A DNA stretch of 64,000 nt, from the IMG/VR virus record IMGVR_UViG_3300025789_000822, positions 24,464-88,463 of that record; one strand, given 5' to 3'. The stretch comes from a virus. The notes under the pieces are model-generated. The model made no database searches. It saw nothing but the letters and a program-made list of their open reading frames with translations, and was not told the origin of the DNA. How positions within the stretch are numbered: the first letter of the stretch is position 1; every line of letters begins with the position of its first letter. This document shows positions 39,007 to 47,689 of this stretch, in pieces. A program made the translations under genes and the position numbers.

Positions 39007-41086
39007 TGCTCTTCCAAATATTGTCCACTTGTCTTACTTCATCAATTATATCTTTAGATAGATAATTAATCAATAGTACTGGGCGATTCTCATTAGTAGG
39101 ATTTGGCATACTACTATGAAGTAGTCGGGTGTTATATATTAATGCATGACCTTTAAATACATCTGGTTGAGTAGAATTTTGCAAGAACCAAACATTGTGA
39201 TCTCCGTTATAACACTGGTTTATATCAAAGTCCATTTTTTGACTGTGAGGTGCTATCCCAGTACCAGCATTTAGTTTGCCCATTTTATCTAATGGTACAA
39301 TAACTTGTATACCCAGTAACCTTTTGTCAAAATTCCATTTGCTAAACCTATGAGGGGTATCAATATGAGGACTAAGCCAAGTTGAGTTTGCGTTGATTGT
39401 GACAATATCACTGGAATACAATACTGCATTCTTTAGATATTTGGTCACATACATATTGATATGATAATCAATCTTTTGCACTTCTAGCCAGTCTAAAACA
39501 CTTTGACTCCACCAAACTGCAATGTCAGGCAGATTTTTAATATCATCACGTTCAGCATATTGTTTACTGCTACTAGACGCTCTAACAGGATACAATGTTG
39601 ACAGTTTATCAGTAATGCCGTCTAGTATTTCGTTTCCAATAATATTGTCCGTGATTACATATCCGGGGCCGTCTATTAGCATATTTTGATATGCATGTGT
39701 AGGATTTTGCCCACGAATATAAAAATCACCTGGAATAATTCCATGATCCCATACTTTGTTTAATTCATCCCATAATTCAGGAATATTATCTTGTAGTTTT
39801 CTGTTTCTGAATTCATCGGATTCTGTGATAAAATGTTTTGACTGTGCAAGCAAAGTAGAGTTTATCTGTTGTGGTTCTTGTAACCATTTGATAACAATAT
39901 TAACCGTATCAATCAATCCAGGATTGACATAATCATATAAATTTTCAGGATAAGCATTGTTAAACTTTTCTAATAGTTTATTTGCCTTATCAATGCCTTG
40001 TTGTTTATATATAGGAGACAACAAATTAATCAATGCATATTCAGGATGTGATACTCTGTTAGCAAACACGCTGGCATGGTATACCAGATTCTTTTCTTCT
40101 TCTGGAATATTAAATTCGTTGAACAAGTCATACCAAAACTCAAGTAAGTCAATGCATTGTATTGCATTGAATAAACTAATTGTGCAACTTAATCCCACTG
40201 TAAATCTAGTAGTTAGTTCATCGTTTGGATCAACATGAATATGTAATCTACTTTTATGAACTAAGTTAACATATGTTCTAAGATTACTTTCGACTTTGCC
40301 CCACTTAAACGGATAACGTATATACTCGTTAACTTGTTTGTAACCATCGATAGAAACAGATACGTGAATACTTTTGAAGTTATTCCATAACTCAATCAAT
40401 TCATCAGAAATGCCTGTTAGATTAGTAACATAACTCAGTCTTACATTTTTTGCTCGACCTGTAGCAATGATTAACTTTAAATATTCTAAATGTTCTTCTG
40501 TGATAGTAGGTTCGCCGCCGATAAGGCTAACAAATTCCACATTGGGGAAATCTGCAACTAATTTCTGTACAGTTGAACTATCAATAGACACACGTTTATA
40601 TTGTACTTGTTTCTCAGGTTCTATGCGCCAAACACTATTCCATTCTTCTTCCCACAATGAACTAAGACTAGAACTACAAGTCATGCATTTGCTGTTGCAC
40701 TTAGTACCAAATGTTAAGTCTAAGTATTTTACATTATTTGGATCTAAATCTTTTGTGATAGGTAATTCTTCACCTAAACTTTTATTCCAAATTGTGCGCA
40801 TTGACGCAATATTATTTTCTTCTGCTTCTTTGCAATTTAAACAAGCCTTGGGCCATTCACCGTTTATTAATTGCCCACGCAACTCTTTAAGATTAGGTGC
40901 ATTGATTCTAATATGTGGATCTTTGCCTACTACACCATAGTCAAAGTGACCATCTTTATACATCTTCCAATGATCAGTGCGAATATTACAGCATGGAATA
41001 TACTCACCGAATGAGTTAATCGATGCTGATCCAAATGCTAGACTACAGTATATTGGCTTCTTTACATCCACTTCAAATCCATCCAT
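38999..41086 (-). CDS. Fusion of radical-SAM (twitch-type) enzyme and 2OG-Fe(II) dioxygenase
   Basis: 695 residues. Radical-SAM part: C130-x3-C134-x2-C137 binds the SAM cluster; GGEPT at 190-194; strand patterns LSYVTNLTG and SIHVSVSIDGY. N-terminal cysteines (C14, C32/C33, C82/C85) could bind an auxiliary cluster. A helical linker (about 310-460) follows. The C-terminal 180 residues are a PhyH-like dioxygenase: H574-x-D576, distal H657 in LLHSSMPNP, and Arg668 for 2-oxoglutarate. Two radical-type chemistries in one chain suggest a dedicated modification (peptide, tRNA, nucleotide or sugar). It is the gene after a seven-gene array of small paralogues and its start overlaps the last by 25 bp. 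Confidence 0.85.
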   Translation of the reverse strand: MDGFEVDVKKPIYCSLAFGSASINSFGEYIPCCNIRTDHWKMYKDGHFDYGVVGKDPHIRINAPNLKELRGQLINGEWPKACLNCKEAEENNIASMRTIWNKSLGEELPITKDLDPNNVKYLDLTFGTKCNSKCMTCSSSLSSLWEEEWNSVWRIEPEKQVQYKRVSIDSSTVQKLVADFPNVEFVSLIGGEPTITEEHLEYLKLIIATGRAKNVRLSYVTNLTGISDELIELWNNFKSIHVSVSIDGYKQVNEYIRYPFKWGKVESNLRTYVNLVHKSRLHIHVDPNDELTTRFTVGLSCTISLFNAIQCIDLLEFWYDLFNEFNIPEEEKNLVYHASVFANRVSHPEYALINLLSPIYKQQGIDKANKLLEKFNNAYPENLYDYVNPGLIDTVNIVIKWLQEPQQINSTLLAQSKHFITESDEFRNRKLQDNIPELWDELNKVWDHGIIPGDFYIRGQNPTHAYQNMLIDGPGYVITDNIIGNEILDGITDKLSTLYPVRASSSSKQYAERDDIKNLPDIAVWWSQSVLDWLEVQKIDYHINMYVTKYLKNAVLYSSDIVTINANSTWLSPHIDTPHRFSKWNFDKRLLGIQVIVPLDKMGKLNAGTGIAPHSQKMDFDINQCYNGDHNVWFLQNSTQPDVFKGHALIYNTRLLHSSMPNPTNENRPVLLINYLSKDIIDEVRQVDNIWKSNE

Positions 41087-41427
41087 GCTTTTTCTTTGTC
41101 ACTCATAATATATATTCTATTTCTGCGATCACTTCTATTTTCATAGACATCCCACGCCCAATGAGGATTTAACTCTACTTGCTTGAGACTATCCCTATTA
41201 AATGAGTTAAGTGTTTGGTATGTTTCAAGTTCACATGAATTACCCCATGTATCAAAACACCATTTCCGAAATTCATTGAAATTTATCAAGTGTGTGATTC
41301 TAGTTTGATAATAACTGCCGACACCTAATGAGATGGAGCCTGACACTACATCAACATAGTATTTGAAAAGACCATGCCCTTTATGTCTACGGTCTAGTTT
41401 TGTAAATTTTAGTTTAATATCACTCAC
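41062..41427 (-). CDS. Small W-tail paralogue 7 (just upstream of the radical-SAM gene)
   Basis: 121 residues if started at the GTG at 41427, which overlaps the previous stop as in the other members; the frame is open to an ATG at 41511, giving a longer overlap. Opens SDIKLKFTKLDRRHKGH, then FNEFRKWCFDTWG, and ends with the family tail YIMSDKEKAWMDLKWM. The tail codons overlap the start of the radical-SAM gene. Function unknown. Confidence 0.65.
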   Translation of the reverse strand: MSDIKLKFTKLDRRHKGHGLFKYYVDVVSGSISLGVGSYYQTRITHLINFNEFRKWCFDTWGNSCELETYQTLNSFNRDSLKQVELNPHWAWDVYENRSDRRNRIYIMSDKEKAWMDLKWM

Positions 41428-41734
41428 ACAATTTCCAATGTACGTATGTTTTTTCATCCATGATAATGTATTCGCTTGCTTTGAACCAAGCGCCTTGATA
41501 TACAGGTTCACCGTAGAATTTTTTACACCAAAGCTCCATTGCAGATTCTATGCCTCGCATCCTATTAGGTGGCATCATTTTAATAAATGTTTTTTCTACC
41601 CATTCACCGTTTTCCCATAATTTCTTTTTAGTCTTAGTAGAAATACTAGGATCAAGGTCATAAAAGTGACCAGTGATTGGGTCACTTAATCCTCTGTCTA
41701 TTGCCATTAATTTTTTAGTTGAATAACCTGCCAT
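41420..41734 (-). CDS. Small W-tail paralogue 6
   Basis: 104 residues with a perfect AAAGGAGG ribosome site, the best in the array. Family pattern: ESAMELWCKKFYGEPVYQGA then WFKASEYIIMDEKTYVHWKL. The terminal Trp-x-Leu is slightly altered (HWKLCE). The N-terminal 40 residues are unlike the other members. Unknown function. Confidence 0.65.
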   Translation of the reverse strand: MAGYSTKKLMAIDRGLSDPITGHFYDLDPSISTKTKKKLWENGEWVEKTFIKMMPPNRMRGIESAMELWCKKFYGEPVYQGAWFKASEYIIMDEKTYVHWKLCE

Positions 41735-41744
41735 ACTACCTCCT

Positions 41745-42122
41745 TTATGACCACCTTATAGCCGCTATTGTAGCATACTTTGCATGTTTTTGTCTAATCT
41801 TTATGGTCAATCGATTTTCGGCAACATTGTTATCAACCATGCCCCAGTTCCAATCCCAACCCTGTTTACCCACATGTTCTTCTAGCCAAGGTCTGTAATG
41901 ATCGTTTGGGTCAGCACTTTCAACATATTCAAAATAATCACCAATTCCATTCCATCCTAATCTATGACTAGGCCCGACTTTAACAGGACCCTTGGGCCAT
42001 TTAACACTGATAACGACTCCGGGCATGAATCGCCACCAAAGTTTTTCTTTGATGTTTAGTCCACATACCATGAACAAGTCTCTCCTAATGTAGAATAATC
42101 CTTTTATTTCTAACTTGCTCAT
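41745..42122 (-). CDS. Small W-tail paralogue 5
   Basis: 125 residues from the ATG overlapping the previous stop (ATGA). A longer N-terminal domain (LFYIRRDLFMVCGLNIKEKL, VVISVKWPKGPVKVGPSH) precedes the family block: HYRPWLEEHVGKQGWDWNWG, then IKIRQKHAKYATIAAIRWS. The R-W-S end is conserved. Unknown function. Confidence 0.65.
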   Translation of the reverse strand: MSKLEIKGLFYIRRDLFMVCGLNIKEKLWWRFMPGVVISVKWPKGPVKVGPSHRLGWNGIGDYFEYVESADPNDHYRPWLEEHVGKQGWDWNWGMVDNNVAENRLTIKIRQKHAKYATIAAIRWS

Positions 42123-42322
42123 AACCACTTCAATGAAAAAAACATTGCATCCTTTTCGTCACGAAAATGAACGTCAATTCTAAACCAGCAATTTCTTTCA
42201 GTTTTTTCTTCCCAACCCAACTCAACTAGTTTATATGTTAGAAAACTAGGACAGTGTTCGGTAGCCCATGTGATTGCATCATGTACATCAAAGTCACCGT
42301 GAATATATTTGCTTACAACCAT
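42119..42322 (-). CDS. Small W-tail paralogue 4
   Basis: 67 residues, using an ATG that lies out of frame inside the Arg-Trp codons (AGATGG) of the previous gene. Almost pure family domain: DVHDAITWATEHCPSFLTYK then IDVHFRDEKDAMFFSLKWL. Overlaps both neighbours, so translation is coupled. Unknown function. Confidence 0.65.
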   Translation of the reverse strand: MVVSKYIHGDFDVHDAITWATEHCPSFLTYKLVELGWEEKTERNCWFRIDVHFRDEKDAMFFSLKWL

Positions 42323-42522
42323 CTTAATGAGAAATAGGTAGCATCTTCGCCCGTACGAAAATAGAAATCCGTAGCATTGTATTGATACACACAATTCCAT
42401 TTATTCTTGAATTGACCCATGTGTTCACCTAACCAAGTTTCTATTTCATAGATTTTTGTGTTATCCTCAGTCTGAGGCAAGCTAATCTTAACTGGCCAAA
42501 GTTCTTTTTTAAGTTGTCTCAC
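42313..42522 (-). CDS. Small W-tail paralogue 3
   Basis: 69 residues with a GTG start; its GGAG ribosome site is formed by the Trp-Ser codons (TGGAGT) that end the previous gene. Family block: KIYEIETWLGEHMGQFKNKW then TDFYFRTGEDATYFSLRWL. Unknown function. Confidence 0.65.
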   Translation of the reverse strand: MRQLKKELWPVKISLPQTEDNTKIYEIETWLGEHMGQFKNKWNCVYQYNATDFYFRTGEDATYFSLRWL

Positions 42523-42523
42523 A

Positions 42524-42841
42524 TTAACTCCAGCGCAATATAAACCACTCTAAATCTTTTTTATCACGAAACCAAAACTTGCTGTTATTTACATACCAAC
42601 GCATTTTAGGAGTCCATACACCGTCAGGTGCAGTAGGGCCAAATGTACTCTTTGCCCAAGACTCCATTTCATTCCAATCATAATTGCGGTTAGGATGCAC
42701 AGTTAAATATCGTGCACCATATACTCGACCTTCACTTATATCAAATGCCTTCCAACCTAATGCGGACATTACAATTTGTGTATCAATGTCTTTAGTCATT
42801 TGATCGGCAACTTGATTGATTATATCTTCTGTTATATTCAT
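42524..42841 (-). CDS. Small W-tail paralogue 2
   Basis: 105 residues from the ATG overlapping the previous stop (ATGA). Longer N-terminal part (TEDIINQVADQMTKDIDTQI; VYGARYLTVHP), then the family block NEMESWAKSTFGP and SKFWFRDKKDLEWFILRWS. Unknown function. Confidence 0.65.
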   Translation of the reverse strand: MNITEDIINQVADQMTKDIDTQIVMSALGWKAFDISEGRVYGARYLTVHPNRNYDWNEMESWAKSTFGPTAPDGVWTPKMRWYVNNSKFWFRDKKDLEWFILRWS

Positions 42842-43059
42842 GACCATCTTAATGTAAACATTATGTAATCTTTTTCATAACGAAACTTAAACTTCATTTC
42901 CCCGTCGTCCATAGTTATCCAACGTGTGTGTCGTCTAAATTTACTATTATTATTCTCTAACCATTTCATTATTTCCGTGTAATGTTTAACGTTTGCTGAT
43001 GCCTGATACCATCCTGGATTAGTATGTTCCCAACCACTATGATCATAATAGGCATACAT
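42838..43059 (-). CDS. Small W-tail paralogue 1
   Basis: 73 residues. Starts in a TAATG overlap with the zinc-finger gene. Aromatic-rich N-terminus (MYAYYDHSGWEHTNPGWY), then KHYTEIMKWLENNN and MKFKFRYEKDYIMFTLRWS. First of seven tandem relatives that share a helix with Trp, a charged turn and an x-F-x-L-R-W end. Unknown function. Confidence 0.65.
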   Translation of the reverse strand: MYAYYDHSGWEHTNPGWYQASANVKHYTEIMKWLENNNSKFRRHTRWITMDDGEMKFKFRYEKDYIMFTLRWS

Positions 43060-43757
43060 TAGTATCCACCGGCAACCAATAACTCTTTTACTTGTGGCAC
43101 GATGTTGCTATTACGCTTAAATCTAATAGCCCATTGCTCGGGGTCGATATACTCAAGAATCATTTTTTGTTGTGATTCATCTAATCGTTCAATAAAGCCA
43201 ATGCCACTTTCACTTTGATACAACATCCATGGACTGATTCTACCTGCAGTGATAGCATAACAGATTTTGTTTGTGTTGCAATAACGCAAACAGTCTTTAC
43301 TTAATATACCTTCATCACTTGAAAGTTTGATTGTGGTTTCAATACTACGTGCAATAGCATCTAATGGATCTTCGTCTTTGCTATACTCAATCAAAAACTT
43401 TGTATAGTTTGTATCACTACACCAACTGTCAACTTTGATATTGTTTTTTAATAACCAATCGGCATAACGTTCAACATTGATAACATTGACATTAACACAG
43501 TAATGTCCAAACTTAACAAACACCAAATAATAAGAACTCTTGATAAAGTCTAAGTATGTTCTTTCTTTTTTAGTTGGTGTGTTCTTTTTATAAAAAGATA
43601 GCCATGTTTGAAAACCAATACGGTTACCCGTTTGGTCTTTGTCTTGCCATCTACGTTTGTTTTCACACAAGTGTTTTACTAGTGTGGTCTCACGTAAAAA
43701 TTCTCTACTACAAAATTCGCAACTGTGTTTGACTTCAGTTACCGCTGTCTTCTTCAT
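43059..43757 (-). CDS. Zinc-finger protein conserved in T4-like phages
   Basis: 232 residues from the ATG at 43757 (MKKTAVTEVKHSCEFC). A C2H2-like finger, C-E-F-C...TTLVKH-L-C, occupies the first 30 residues. Then WQDKDQTGNRIGFQTWLSFY, YLDFIKSSYYLVFVKFGHYC and ISPWMLYQSESGIGFIERLD blocks are recognisable from marine T4-like genomes but unnamed. It overlaps the clamp-loader gene by 23 bp. DNA or RNA binding is inferred from the finger; it could be a transcription or replication accessory factor. Confidence 0.72.
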   Translation of the reverse strand: MKKTAVTEVKHSCEFCSREFLRETTLVKHLCENKRRWQDKDQTGNRIGFQTWLSFYKKNTPTKKERTYLDFIKSSYYLVFVKFGHYCVNVNVINVERYADWLLKNNIKVDSWCSDTNYTKFLIEYSKDEDPLDAIARSIETTIKLSSDEGILSKDCLRYCNTNKICYAITAGRISPWMLYQSESGIGFIERLDESQQKMILEYIDPEQWAIRFKRNSNIVPQVKELLVAGGY

Positions 43758-44322
43758 ATTGTTTAATGTCTTTATCTGTAATAAGGTCACTTAATAACTC
43801 AATTTCATCGTATTTTAAATTTGGAAACTTCTCCGCAAGATATACCTTGCGTTTGTGACTTTCTACAAATGCCTCTGATATCAGAGTTACATCACTATCA
43901 CTGGCTTTAGGATAGATTTTCTTATAGTACTCTTTTGTGTCTTTTAGTTTAGCAGACTCACGTAGTTTACTCACACGTTCTTTGATGTGAGGTATCCACT
44001 GATGAAACTGTTTGCCTAGACCCGGACTTGCCGCACACAACATATACCATTGCAATTTAGGATGCTTTTGCACAAACTCATTGAACATGTATTTGTTTGC
44101 ATGTGCTTCCACACTCATAACATAATAGCGTGACACACCCTCATTACCCTTAACTGCACTGACCCAGTGTAGCATCATAAAGGGAACAAACTTCTTTTGT
44201 TGTTCAGGACTTAACTTATCATAGTACGAATAGTCTTTTCTGTCAATAGCCTCTATGGCTTTGAACAAGTCAAAATCTTGACTTTCAAACTTTTCGTCTG
44301 CCGATACTTTTTCTTTTGCCAT
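43735..44322 (-). CDS. 62: Clamp-loader small subunit, gp62-like
   Basis: 195 residues (T4 gp62 has 187). DLFKAIEAIDRKDYSYYDKL, SPEQQKKFVPFMMLHWVSAV, KHPKLQWYMLCAASPGLGKQ then FHQWIPHIKERVSK follow the gp62 plan, where T4 has YLMAAVPRGKRYGKWAKL. With gp44 (not in window) it loads the sliding clamp used in replication and in T4-type late transcription. Confidence 0.7.
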   Translation of the reverse strand: MAKEKVSADEKFESQDFDLFKAIEAIDRKDYSYYDKLSPEQQKKFVPFMMLHWVSAVKGNEGVSRYYVMSVEAHANKYMFNEFVQKHPKLQWYMLCAASPGLGKQFHQWIPHIKERVSKLRESAKLKDTKEYYKKIYPKASDSDVTLISEAFVESHKRKVYLAEKFPNLKYDEIELLSDLITDKDIKQYEEDSGN

Positions 44323-44630
44323 TAGTTTTTCAACATCTCGTATGTGATAATGTGTGCAATTCCTTGACCCAAATCTTGTTCACTAGGGATAATGTGTAGT
44401 GTTTGATGGTGACGGTCAGTGCGTTCATCATACTTACTGTATTCCATGACATATCCACCATTGGCACTGTAAATTGTAAAACTCATACCACGTTGGTCAA
44501 GAATTCTACCTCTACTAAGACCTACACTTGCTTTAGTAACATAATTACCAGGTTCAGTCTCCATGTTACGTGAATCTTCCCATGCTTGTCTGCACTTGTT
44601 TGCAAACCATTTATTAAACCAACTAAACAT
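44322..44630 (-). CDS. Conserved small protein, unknown function
   Basis: 102 residues. The amphipathic Trp/Lys-rich start MFSWFNKWFANKCRQAWEDS is followed by MSFTIYSANGGYVMEYSKYD, ERTDRHHQTLHIIPSEQDLG and a C-terminal HIITYEMLKN. I recall the same arrangement in marine T4-like phages without a name. It lies directly before gp62 with a 1-bp overlap. A replication-linked role is possible from context only. Confidence 0.68.
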   Translation of the reverse strand: MFSWFNKWFANKCRQAWEDSRNMETEPGNYVTKASVGLSRGRILDQRGMSFTIYSANGGYVMEYSKYDERTDRHHQTLHIIPSEQDLGQGIAHIITYEMLKN

Positions 44631-44641
44631 ATTTTCCTCTT

Positions 44642-45142
44642 TTAAAATGCTTGACTATAATCTACTATCTCACAGTTACGACTTACTTCTTTTACAAAAT
44701 AAACACAACGGGGTTCTTTACTATCATCAATTGGTACACATAAGAATTGACCATTTCGTAGTCGGGGAGCATACCATGTTACATCAGGATAAATATCTAA
44801 GATTTCAATCTGTAAAAATGATGGGCTAAAACTTGTCAATGGATTAAATTCAAATGCATTAAACCCACGATCATTAAGACTACTCAATGGAAGTGTTTCT
44901 AAATCCCCATGTTCTTTTTCACCAATTAAGATTTGCCAATCTACTGGCATTTTGATTGTTCTGTCACCCACACGCAACACAAGTGCGGGGCTGTTAAAAC
45001 TTTCTAAAAAGATTAGGGGAATGTAATGATAGTCTACATTGCTTGGATTAGAGTTGTCGAGGATAGCAAAACGCATATCATCAATTTCTTCCGGCAATGT
45101 TTCTAAGTTGTAAAATGTATTATCTAATGTAAGTATGCGCAT
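44642..45142 (-). CDS. Conserved T4-like early protein, unknown function
   Basis: 166 residues: MRILTLDNTFYNLETLPEEI, DDMRFAILDNSNPSNVD, IPLIFLESFNSPALVLRVGD, KMPVDWQILIGEKEHGDLE and SLNDRGFNAFEFNPLTSF. The pattern is strongly conserved in marine T4-like phages and unassigned. First gene of the long early operon running to 36.9 kb. The early promoter is placed so that the transcript should start at its ATG. Confidence 0.7.
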   Translation of the reverse strand: MRILTLDNTFYNLETLPEEIDDMRFAILDNSNPSNVDYHYIPLIFLESFNSPALVLRVGDRTIKMPVDWQILIGEKEHGDLETLPLSSLNDRGFNAFEFNPLTSFSPSFLQIEILDIYPDVTWYAPRLRNGQFLCVPIDDSKEPRCVYFVKEVSRNCEIVDYSQAF

Positions 45143-45148
45143 GTTTAT

Positions 45149-45177
45149 AGTATATCAGTTAGTGCTATGTTTGTCAA
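45149..45177 (-). promoter_or_regulatory. Early sigma-70 promoter, leaderless type
   Basis: TTGACA (45172-45177), 17-nt spacer, TATACT (45149-45154), then 6 nt to the ATG at 45142. Drives the operon containing gp62, the W-tail array and the radical-SAM fusion. Confidence 0.78.
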
Positions 45178-45181
45178 CATA

Positions 45182-46636
45182 TTAATAGTCCAATTTCTCC
45201 AAAGTAAATGGATATTGGGCTTCCTTGTAAAATGCTTTACGCTGTGTTAAATGTCGCTTTGCAAACTTGCAACTACTAGTGATATCCCAAATCTCTACGT
45301 GATCTTTGTCTTCTGCTTTACGAATACCACGACCTATACTTTGAATAACTCTAACGAACGATTTACCAGGTTCCAAGAGAACCAAGTTAAAGATGCGAGG
45401 TATATTGATACCAACAGCCGCGACACCATAGGTCGCAATAATAATCTTGTTACTGCTTGTTTTAATTTCGTCATACTCTTCTTTACGCTCAGTTAGTTTT
45501 GTTTCACCACTAACAAACACACTATCAGGTAGTCGTGAGATTAATTCTTTACCTGCGTTAACACGATCAACCAATACCAATGTGTTACCTGTTTCATTGA
45601 TTTTACTAATCAATTGTGCAATCTTGTCTAATCGTTTTTCGTCTTCTAATAAATGTTTTAGTTCGCTTTGATAGTTGGTGAATTCAACATGGTCTTTTAG
45701 TTGTACAATGTTAACGTGACATTGTGCAAGTACACCACGCTCTTGTAATTCACTTGCCGCAAGTTTACCAATCACCGGGCCTAGACTTACTAATAATGAC
45801 ACTTGTTCATGCTTTGCTTTGGGGATAGTTCCTGTTAGTCCCCAACGAATTGGTACTGCGCTAAACACACCAGTCAATAATGTTTTAAGTGCATCAGCTT
45901 TGGCCATGTGAACCTCATCAACCATGACACAAACAACACCCTCAATAAACTCACCAATTGGAATTTCTGCTTCACCGCTCTTTGTATTCTTTAGCATGTT
46001 GTTTAAACTCTGCCATGTACAGATAGTATGTGTTTTGTTGTATTCTTTTCTATCACCGAAGTACACACCTACATCTAATCCTAAGTTGATATAGTCTGCT
46101 TCTGTTTGTACAACTAAACTCTTGTTGGGAACAATAACGATACTACGACCATATGCCTCTACACTTTTACTCAAGGTCGCAGTCATCAATGTTTTACCTG
46201 CACCCGTAGCAATCTCTTGTAGACTTTGAGGATTGGCTAAAAAGTTATTGACAATCTGTACTTGATAGTCACGCAACATAATAGGCTGACCTTCACGTTC
46301 ATGACCTTTGGGCCAATTCTTGTGTGAAAACGTAGATTCGGACACTTGAGTAAAATTAAAGGTTGTGCTGTATGTGCGTAAATCTGTTACATCAATATCA
46401 TAGTCAAAGTCAACTAAGATAGGAATGATTTCATCTAACAGATTAACATAACTACTGCCACCTAAACTAAAATAACTTGCCTTACCATTCCATCGACCTA
46501 GTTTGAATGCAGGTCTGAATCGTGCAGTTGGATCTTCAAATTCGAATTTTTTCATCAATGCCTTACGTGCATCCAATTCAAGACCTTCAATCTTTACATT
46601 GACTTCATCTTTAATTAATAATTTAGCTTCTCTCAT
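45182..46636 (-). CDS. uvsW: UvsW helicase
   Basis: 484 residues. The N-terminal UvsW-specific domain (FEDPTARFRPAFKLGRWNGK, YFSLGG) is followed by superfamily-2 motifs: Q-type RDYQ at 122, ATGAGKT at 143-149, DEVH at 240-243, GLTGT, and C-terminal QSIGRGIRKAEDK. It unwinds recombination intermediates and R-loops and helps switch from origin- to recombination-driven replication. Confidence 0.94.
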   Translation of the reverse strand: MREAKLLIKDEVNVKIEGLELDARKALMKKFEFEDPTARFRPAFKLGRWNGKASYFSLGGSSYVNLLDEIIPILVDFDYDIDVTDLRTYSTTFNFTQVSESTFSHKNWPKGHEREGQPIMLRDYQVQIVNNFLANPQSLQEIATGAGKTLMTATLSKSVEAYGRSIVIVPNKSLVVQTEADYINLGLDVGVYFGDRKEYNKTHTICTWQSLNNMLKNTKSGEAEIPIGEFIEGVVCVMVDEVHMAKADALKTLLTGVFSAVPIRWGLTGTIPKAKHEQVSLLVSLGPVIGKLAASELQERGVLAQCHVNIVQLKDHVEFTNYQSELKHLLEDEKRLDKIAQLISKINETGNTLVLVDRVNAGKELISRLPDSVFVSGETKLTERKEEYDEIKTSSNKIIIATYGVAAVGINIPRIFNLVLLEPGKSFVRVIQSIGRGIRKAEDKDHVEIWDITSSCKFAKRHLTQRKAFYKEAQYPFTLEKLDY

Positions 46637-47604
46637 CTTACATCCACCGGTCTTGAGTTTTTAATCACTATTACTTTTCCTGTTTTTTCTACACGTTTGC
46701 TAGAACCTTTACGTACTGAATGTACTAATTCTATCAACTGATTTGATTTCTTACGCATAGTATCAACTTTAACATTAAAGCGGCCCAGCATACGAATCAT
46801 TTCATTTATGTATAATGTGCTTTTTGGTATAAACACATTGCTAGTTATCTTTGACAACCAATTAGCTACCTGTAGTATGTCATCTAAATCTACCTCTGTA
46901 ACATACTCACATGCAAATTTTAAACTAGGTTCATTACTAATTAATTGTTCGTCTACACTAATGCCATAGTGTGACAATTCATATAGTGTGGGTATGTCTA
47001 ATTTTAAATCAATGTTGATAGTTGCATCATACAATATTTCATTGATGGCAACAATCATTAAGTTACCATTGACATTGCGTAGTGTAGGTTTCCAAATAGT
47101 GTTTTCGTATTCTTTCAATGTATTTAATACACCAAGTAACTCATCTGAATAATCAACTGTAAAGAATTCAGGCAACAATACTGATGCAATTTTTAATGCA
47201 TAGGTACTAAACTTAGCAACATACATTCTATCAGACTTGTTCCACTCAAAGGGATTATCGTCTACATTCTTAAATGCACTAATAAAGTTTTTATTAAAGG
47301 GTAGTGTGATTGTTAGATTATCATTTACCAAGGACACTCTAGCATTTGTATATTGTGTTGCACTTTCTACAACAGTAGCCTTCCAATTTAGTTTAACAAG
47401 GTCCTGATAATGTAAACTATGTTTGCTTAGTTGACGTTGATATTTTTCTACTAGTCGGTCAAACAATTTTGCTTGATTGGTAGTCACACGTTTATGTGTG
47501 TTAATCATTAGTCCCAAATTGGTTAAGAATTTTTCATCGTACTGGCTCAAATTAATCTTACCATTAAGGAAAAAATAAATTAATTGCTCTTTGCTGTCCA
47601 TCAA
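46633..47604 (-). CDS. Protein of unknown function upstream of UvsW
   Basis: 323 residues. The middle (SLVNDNLTITLPFNKNFISA, NPFEWNKSDRMYVAKFSTYA, LKIASVLLPEF) resembles the HARP-type substrate-recognition module that accompanies fork-remodelling helicases: the chain predicts, from its own residues, a strand, then F-x-W-N-x-x-D-R-x-Y, then a helix. The C-terminus is basic (VRKGSSKRVEKTGKVIVI). It overlaps the UvsW start by 4 bp, so it may act with UvsW. The HARP likeness is a weak visual match. Confidence 0.68.
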   Translation of the reverse strand: MMDSKEQLIYFFLNGKINLSQYDEKFLTNLGLMINTHKRVTTNQAKLFDRLVEKYQRQLSKHSLHYQDLVKLNWKATVVESATQYTNARVSLVNDNLTITLPFNKNFISAFKNVDDNPFEWNKSDRMYVAKFSTYALKIASVLLPEFFTVDYSDELLGVLNTLKEYENTIWKPTLRNVNGNLMIVAINEILYDATINIDLKLDIPTLYELSHYGISVDEQLISNEPSLKFACEYVTEVDLDDILQVANWLSKITSNVFIPKSTLYINEMIRMLGRFNVKVDTMRKKSNQLIELVHSVRKGSSKRVEKTGKVIVIKNSRPVDVR

Positions 47605-47644
47605 TTATTATATCACTTTCAATGCAATAACACAAACATATAGG

Positions 47645-47670
47645 TAAAAAAAGGGGACCGTAGTCCCCCT
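47645..47670 (-). terminator. Rho-independent terminator after the AAA ATPase gene
   Basis: GGGGAC-TACG-GTCCCC stem with a UACG tetraloop, followed by seven T on the minus strand: an almost ideal terminator. Confidence 0.9.
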
Positions 47671-47689
47671 AAAACTTCAAGAAAGAAAA

